DNA of 64,000 nucleotides, taken from contig NC_088301.1 of assembly GCF_032854445.1 (NCBI RefSeq), positions 3,658,001 to 3,722,000 on the forward strand. The letters run 5' to 3'. The position numbers and the translations under genes were made by a program. Source of the stretch: Liolophura sinensis. Lineage: Eukaryota > Mollusca > Polyplacophora > Chitonida > Chitonidae. The notes beneath the pieces are model-generated. The model saw only the letters and a list, made by a program, of their open reading frames with translations. It was not told the DNA's origin and searched no databases. Position 1 is the first letter of the stretch. Each line of letters begins with the position of its first letter. This document shows, piece by piece, positions 12,501 to 21,500 of the stretch.

Positions 12501-15500
12501 AGCACTCCTGTGAAAGAAATCCCATATAAAAGTTTAATTTCTGTTCAATTAAATCTGCTTTATTAGACCGATGTTGTAATATTCTGGATTGTCAGCAAAG
12601 CCAGCAGTCACATATTAATCTCCTAATGGAGTATCATCCAAAAAGTAAAGTGAAACAGTGTTTAATGGTTTTTCTTGCAACAAAGAATTGGGGTATGTCT
12701 GTACTCAGATTTTTCACCTACAGCAATATTGGCTCATCTGTCCAAGATGGTAAGGTGAAACAACCTACAAGACAGATCCAAACTTCTATAACCCTTGACC
12801 ATTTTTGTATTACATATAAGGAAGACGATCAAAGTCCGATGACGTAAACAGAACGGAAGAGTCTACTATAAAACAGAATGTTGTTTTCTCCGACACAAAT
12901 AAATGACGGGAATCACACACCAGATGTACCAAAACAATATCTGGCGACGTTGTTAATTTCATTCCATCCTTGGCGAAAGCTTTTGCGACATCATGACGTT
13001 GTATGGATGTGAAGTATTTACAAGACTATAGTTTTCCATGCTTATTTAGAAGATAACACACTTTAAATGTTTTGGGGAGGGTTATAGAATTAATATATTG
13101 TTTCCTGCTATGGGGGTCTAGAGGGCAGTTTTATAGTCAATAAAGTGGACGTGCTTTAAAAATTTTAAGTTTCAGGCTACACCTTCAAAGTAAAATAATA
13201 AGCTCGTTCACCTTACTGACTATGAATCTGCCACTAGACACCCAGAGTATGAAACATTATTTCTTAACTGAACATCCATACAGGCTTACATGTTCTAGAT
13301 TAACATTCAGTCAATATAAATACAATTCCACCTATGTCCTTTTGATAAAATTAAACTGCATGGTTCCTCGAACGCTTAGTGGACATCGTTCTGTTAGATT
13401 TCTTTCTGTCTTTTTTTGATTGATGTTTTCGCCATACTCAAACATATTTCACTTTCTAGCCAACCAGTATTTCAGTTCGAACAAATTGGGCAGAGCTCAG
13501 GAGAAACCCATCTGCAGGTTGCTTGCACATCTTCCCACATACAACTGGAAGGGAAGCCATCATGAGTGCTATTTGAACTCACAGCCACTGCACTGGAGAG
13601 AGGCTCATCAGTTACTGTGCTGTGCTAACACGCCAACCACTCAACCACGTAAGGCCTCTGTGTGTTAGATGTATATGTATCTGTGTACACACATACATGT
13701 ATGCACTTACCCAGCAATCCTCTTCAACTCCATGTCTGAAAATGTTGCCACACTGAAAAGAAAAATCACACATCATACAGTACAGTCCTTGTCAAAATAT
13801 TGTTGTTTTCACAAGTCACAAAAGTCAACTGTAACCTTTAATGTCATGCTTGGACGTCATTATGCTTTGACATGATTTCTGGATGTCATTAACTTGTAAT
13901 GTCATTTCTGGATGTCATTAACCTGTAATGTCATTTCTGGATGTCATTAACCTGTAATGTCATTTTGCAGGCCATTATTTAAGAAATAAAGCACAGTTTG
14001 CCATGATCAAATAACCCAGATAATGAACAGTAGATGGGAGTTGTCCCCTGTCTGAGAACAAGAGGCTGGAGGCCTCCTGTGTGGCAAACTACGTTTTACT
14101 TATATACTAACATACTATTATGAAATAATGGAGCATTTAGGGAGAAAAATAACACCAAAAACAACCGATCTCTTCTTTTTGTGAATATGCAACGATCTAG
14201 ATTGTTTTGTTATGATTTTGGGCAAGTCCATGCCAATGGAATGGGTGGGAAATGAATCATCCAATCAGAGCGAGACACGTGACAGTTATTGACCAATAAA
14301 TGCACATTTCCCGCCAGCACCTCTCCATGTCAGTTTGAGCTCTAAATTCGAACAAGTATGTAACTCCTCAGGCTGGATTTGTTCCAGTGGCCAGTTCCAG
14401 ACATCATTCCATGTATTCCAACACCAGCACTGCTCAGAACAGGGGCTGCAGTGGAGCGGAGATAGTGTTTTGTGTACCGCCAACTGAGTCCTGCATCACG
14501 GGAGATGTTTGCCATCATCGTGCACAAGCTGTTCACTCCCATCGCTTGCATGTAACACTTGCAATCTGCTGCTTACGAAAGAGGACCTTAAAAAAACACA
14601 TGGCGGGTGCCCATGTTGCACTTGTCCAGATGTAGTCCCTAGATGCTAGTTGTTTGATCTCAGCTCTTTATATCTCCTACACACGATAAGAGATTATTGG
14701 CCACATGATGTCAGTACTGGTAAATCTCTCACCTCTAAACTTAGCTGCATGACCAATAACGTGTAAATTCATTTTGCCTTTGTCCTCGGAAAACGTGATC
14801 TGTCAAATTTTGAAGAAAACAGACGTTCTGACAGCACAGCCCAGCACCTCTATTTTATTAGCGAAATGGAACCATCCCTGCATCCACGACAAGGATGTCA
14901 AATGTGTTTTGATTATCCATTTGAGCACACTTCGCTCACCTTGGCCTCTGGTGTTAAAGTTTTTGGAGGTATGTTCGAATCTGTAATATCACTTGGCATG
15001 TCATTATTTTTTAATATAATTTTCACACCTTCTTAGTTTGCAACCAAAAGTTTGAAAGTAAAATGTTACCCAGATCAAGCAGACCACAGACAGATCAGTA
15101 AGACCTACCTGTGACGAGTGTCAGAGGCCCCCACCACAAAATGGCAGATCACATCCTGCTCTGGGAACACGTCCCCGCCGAGAAATCGCAGGATTCCCAT
15201 CTTGGCCTTCTCCAAGCTCTCTGGTGACAAAGGACCGTCTCCAATTACGCGTTTGTATGCATACTCACTCAGTCCACCTGGGACAGTGGGAGTGGATGCT
15301 GAACCTGAAGGGGGCACTGCTCCAGTAGGGGGAACTCCACCAGCTGCAGGGGGAGCTGTTCCTGCAGTAGGTGGACCACCTTCCTGTTCAGGCTGAGGCG
15401 GTGCAGCTGGAGTTGCTGAAGATGGGGGAACACTGAAACGAAATGTTCACAGGAATCAGAAATAGTCTTTTTTTTTCTTTCCTTTTACAGGTCATGACCT

Positions 15501-18500
15501 CTCTCAACAGACTTGAGTTTGAGCTGAGGACAAACAGTTAACTATGGTCAAGCATTATTACATTATTACATCAACCACTATACAAGACACAATAAAGCTT
15601 TTATCTCTTGCTCAAATCTCAGTTTGCTACATGAAGTTGGGCAAAGGAGGCTTCTTAAACTTTGCTTAGGATAGTATCATCTTTCATTCACAGCATCGGA
15701 CATAACTGTTTAAAAATGAATGTGTAGTTATTGGAAGACTTTCACAAGAAGCCACAGTTGGTAAAGTTTATGGTGCTAGCCTTGTTTCTTACTGAGCCAC
15801 TTATTCAGCTTTTTTTGTGAAATGCAGTTATTCAACGAACCTGATACAGTATCTAGCACATAACCAAAACACTATCATGGATAATGTTACTCCCAAAGTG
15901 ACTACCACCATAATGATGGGTAAATTCTAACTACGGAATATGTCCTTAATGTGTTCGCTTGGTTTTGTTGTCCTGATGTCAGACAGATAGAGGAATGTCA
16001 AAGGAGAGAAGGCACATAAAGCCTGGTGACCATGGGAAAAGCCATTAAAAGCTGGATGTCTCAATACCACAGATTTCACAAAAAAGTTGGTGTCAAACAT
16101 AGCACCTTATACCACTTGCCAGTGAAGACCCTGTTATTTTGTCTCAAGGGTTGACAGAGTGAATGGGCAGAGGGTGTTCAAAACCTTGTACAAGCCACAT
16201 ACCTATATGGGAAAAGTAGAACATCAAGTAGAAACTCCAGGAGAAGCTTTGATGCTTGTGGCTTATCAGAAAAACTAAACATAGCTTTTCTTTTCTCCAC
16301 ATTTTCAGGCAGTTTGATATGGCCCAGAACAGGTAGTAACAACTGTAACAAACTGCAGAAACAAAACAATGCGTAGAGAATTTCAACACTGTTGTTTATG
16401 AACTGCATAAAGATGTACTACTGAATGAAAATTTGCAAAGTACAATGTTTACATGTCCTGAAACCTGAAGACAACTTTTAAAAGACATCCACATGGTGAA
16501 TATTTAATGTAACAGAGCTATGAGCACTGAAGATAATTTTTAAGGAAACAATCAGCATCTAGGAAACCCAGTATAACTTTGACTTATAAAATGACATTCA
16601 TTTTATGGATGGTAGAAACCATGGTAAAACAGCAACCTTACCACGATACTTAAGATAGGTGTGATGTGTAGACAGACTTATATGCTATATTGATGGAATC
16701 CAAATGGCCTTTAAAAGATTAGTGTCCAGATTTAGCTACTTGTTTTAATTATAAAGATAGATGGCCAACCAAAGTCAAGCTGGCCTAAATAACCCGGGAA
16801 TTCATATCAAAACGATGTCATTTTCAAGATGGATTCTAGATACACGGAAGACAGAGCCGTGAACTCTCAGTGGATGACTTTGAAGTTCTGATTTATGACA
16901 CTGACCTCTTGCCAGACTTCAGATTCTGACTTTTCAGACACATTTCGTGTGTATATCAGATTTAATATTTACTATTCTTTCCTTCTGTCCGCTTCAAATA
17001 ATCATTCTATTCCACGACTGATTCTAAATTCATACCCATTTGCGATGACAACTACCGGTACATGTTACTGACGGAATTGGACTGAATTGGACATTCTGTG
17101 TTGTGTACAAGTCAGGGATGTTGAGAGGACAGCCTTGGAGGAGGGCCAGTTATCGTGCATATGTCAACATCATGGGTATCAGGCAAATTGTCCCAGTAAA
17201 GACATCCTGGGTTGTGTACAAGTCAGGGATGTTGAGAGGACAGCCTTGGAGGAGGGCCAGTTATCGTGCATATGTCAACATCGTGGGTATCAGGAAAATT
17301 GTCTCAATAAAGACATCCTGGGTTGTGTACAAGTCAGGAATGTTGAGAGGACAGCCTTGGAGGAGGGCCAGTTATCGTGCATATGTCAACATCGTGGGTA
17401 TCAGGAAAATTGTCTCAATAAAGACATTCTGTGTTGTGTACAAGTCAGGGATGTTGAGAGGACAGCCTTGGAGGAGGGCCAGTTATCGTGCATATGTCAA
17501 CATCATGGGTATCAGGAAAATTGTCTCAATAAAGACATCCTGGGTTGTGTACAAGTCAGGGATGTTGAGAGGACAGCCTTGGAGGAGGGCCAGTTATCGT
17601 GCATATGTCAACATCATGGGTATCAGGAAAATTGTCTCAATAAAGACATCCTGCGTTGTGTCTGACACCGTTATGACTACAGTGGGTTTAGCTTCAGGTT
17701 TAATCGACTCCTGTCCCAGTAGTGGCCAAATCTTTTGAGTTCAACTGTATTTTTCTTGTAGCTTTACATGTGAATACATGTGCTGACCAGGACCATGGTG
17801 AATGCATGTGCTGAGAAGGACCATGGTGAATGCATGTGCTGACAAGGACCATGGTGAATGCATGTGCTGAGAAGGACCATGGTGAATGCATGTGCTGACA
17901 AGGACCATGGTGAATGCATGTGCTGAGAAGGACCAGGGTGAATACATGTGCTGACAAGGACCATGGTGAATGCATGTGCTGAGAAGGACCATGGTGAATA
18001 CATGTGCTGACAAGGACCATGGTGAATACATGTGCTAAGAAGGACATGGTGAATACATGAACTATTTTCTTGTCCATGTCAATGACTGAACTTAGTAGTC
18101 AATGATCTTTTGATCACAAATTTGACTGCTTAGTTAATGCTATTAAATGGGATATGTCAAACTTTCTACGGGCCAGAACTGAAATGCCTTTTCTTCAATT
18201 GCTAGAGGTTTTGGAAGGCAGACATTTTTGTCCTGTATGGTGCCCGTACCTGTCCTGTTGAGGCTGAGGTTTACTCTCCAGGCAGCTGATGAGGATGGCT
18301 GCCTTCTCAGCCTGCTCCTCTATTTCCATCCGAGGATAACCCATCTTTATGTAGAGGATACTGAAATTCTGAAAACAACATCCAAAGTAAAGTGATGAGA
18401 CAGATACTGAGAGGGAATGACGACACCATGCCTCAAATACTGGTTTTGTCAAGCCTGAAAATAGATGCCGGACACTTTTTATTTATTTATTTGATTGGAG

Positions 18501-21500
18501 TTTTACACCATACTCAAGAATATTTCACTTTTAAGACGGCCGCCAGCATTATGGTGGGAGGAAACCGGGCACAGCCCGGGGGAAACCCATTGGACAATTT
18601 TGCTCATGTAACATAATACTGGACCATGGTGATGGTTTGCTGGTACATAACCAATGCTGCCATGTCATGTCTGGATTAATGTGTGTTGTTTGCCAGATGA
18701 AGTTGCACACAAATTGCACAAGTTCCAACAGTGGACAATTATCATCTTTTGGCCGAAACATACAACAGATTTACAGTGGACATTTTGCCGCTCAATGCTC
18801 AGTCTATGTTGCCATGACTCTGGTGATCAGATTTTTTAAATTTCCTTTAAAAGACCAACACTCTAAATTCACTTTGGATTTGCATCGAGACGGAAAAGAA
18901 GCAACAACCATGCATTTATTTATGTGTCAATGCGAACTCCTTGATACTGTATCAGCTCAAGCAGTCAGTCAGAAAAAGTGATTTATCAAATGAATGAACT
19001 ATTGCTACAGAAATGAACAAAGCAGGCCACTTACTGTGACAAATGGAGAAGACGCTGGGTCTTGGTATTGCATCAACAGTGCATCTACAGGTAGCTTCAC
19101 CTTAGGGCGGCTCTTCAGCCTCTTGTTCACATGGATCAAAAGCTCCATCACCTGAAATACACAGGTGAATTACAGCACTTATAAACAAATCATCATAGGA
19201 TTTATTTACTTATTTATTTGAATGGTGTTTTACGCCGTACTCAAGAATATTTCACTTATACAACGGCAGCCAGCATTATGGTGGGTGGAAACCGGGCAGA
19301 GCCCAGGGGAAACCCACGACCCTCCGCAGGTTGTTGGCAGACCTTAACACGTACAGCTGAAATCATCAAAGGAATTATCAAACTTGTAAAAGAGAGAATT
19401 ATAGACACTGTAAATGAGTCAGGTAAATTACAGCCCTCACAAATAATTTTGTTTATTGGACTGGTATTTTCTGCCATAGGTACGAATATTTGACTTATAC
19501 ATGTAAGAAAGCAACCAGCATTATGTCCCCTCATAAATGAGACTTTAATCAATCATCATGATTTATTTATTTTTTTGATTGGTGTTTTACGCCGTACTCA
19601 AGAATATGTCACTTATACGACAGCGGACAGCATTATGGTGGGAAGAAATTGAGAAGAACCCGGCGGAAGAAGCCCACTGCCATCCGCAGGTTGCTGGCAG
19701 ATGTTCTCACGTCAATTATCATGGGGATCACATGTACAACTCTTCCATAGAAGTCATGTAAATTACAACAAATGTATTAAAGCGGGTTGTTGTACTTTAA
19801 AATCAATACCATCAAACAATGGGCTTGATAATACAAGTCTACATGAACCTCTGTCATATAATAACACCTTAAAAATATTTCTATGCGGATATCTTAAGCT
19901 TATACAATATTTAGTACAAACAATATTTACATGTTATCACAAAATTCATACAAAGTGCATTAAAATAAGCTGACATCAACTGTCTGAAACATTTCAATTA
20001 GAAATTTTTTTAGGTAATTTTTCAATACATAGATAATGTACTATTTCTTTTGTTCTTGATTTTACTTGTTGCTTAACAATTTCCACTATGAACAAATCAA
20101 TTTGTAATTTACCTTTTTCCGAACAGTTTCTTCTGGACTGCATAATTTCAGCAGCACGGGTGGCAGGAATTTACTAAGTCTGACTTCTAACTGTTCATCT
20201 GTCTCTGCTGACCCAACGCGAAAGAACACTCGTTCCAGCAAGGCTGAAAAATAGGGTGTATGAGTGTTACACAGTATGGTAAACTGCAAATGTGAAAACT
20301 TCATGCTGTTACAAAAATGTTTCATTTTCACTACAGATCATAATAGTTCATCGCCCCTTCAATGTGGTCAAAACTCTCACATTACATTTCTAGTGCGTAC
20401 CTGTTATATCTACCTCTAATGTGCAGGGTGCAGTTTTCTCAGTCCATCTTTGGACTCACTGTCCTGTTTTATAATTATGATCTCATTGTAATACTGAGTC
20501 CATCCTTGTCTCTCAACAAACATGGCACAGATTTGAAACCCTTACCACCTTCCCATTCACAACAACCAAACTCCCCTCCTCATTATTATGTTATATAATT
20601 GTACATTATTATTACAATTATTATTTATTCTATAATGTGACTCTCACATCATAGACTGTTTTTGCTAGAAAATTTCGCACCAGCAACCCACCAGATCAGC
20701 AAAACTGATTTTTCTAGGCCACATGGTTGAGTATACTAGCATTTGATTTTGAGCACAACTGTTCAACAGCTTTTTCTTGAAAACCGATGAATGATCGATC
20801 TAAACTTTAGCATGTCCGTAGGCTGAGCCTAGTTGCACTAAGTCTGAGAAAACCATTCACTTTCAGTAAAACCTCTGGAAGCTCACCATTGGCCAAATAT
20901 ATGTCATAACTTCAAATTCTGGTATAACTTTCAGACTTTATTTTTTGTCTGTATCTTTGTAACTTTTTGACCTGTAAATCGAAAAGTAAGAGCACTAGAA
21001 CTTTGAAACTTTCCCCACACTGTTTCCCGAGGAATGTTCTTCCTGTATGTTAATGTGAGAACAGAACTGAACACCAACCTTCAGAGATAGAAATACAAGC
21101 CAGTTACTCATCTTAGTATCTTGTGAATAATTACAAATGCATCTTCTGAAACTGTATACCATGATGCCTTCTGAGGGCTGTTGTCTTAAGTAATGAACTC
21201 TCTGTGGGGGAGTACAAAAGCCTCTATTGCCACATAAAAAATATAACCTGGTTCAAAAGTTTTTTTCAATCAGTCATTCACCAACAGATGTACCTGTAGG
21301 CATGCCCATAATTTGGGAAAGCTCCTTACAATATATTATCAGCGGGATACATACAAGCTGTAAATTTCCATAATATTTTATTGAGGCTTTTTATTGTGAG
21401 TTTGTTATCTGGTACTAATTTCTAAAGCCAGTATCTGCAGCAGTTATAGTGAATGCAGTCTTGAGTTTTGTAATTCATATACCCACATAATCTTTGCATA

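Noticed and set aside
18637..18981. 114-codon plus-strand frame in ECPAS intron 3
   Set aside because: Opens with a non-ATG codon; no domain; antisense to the host gene.
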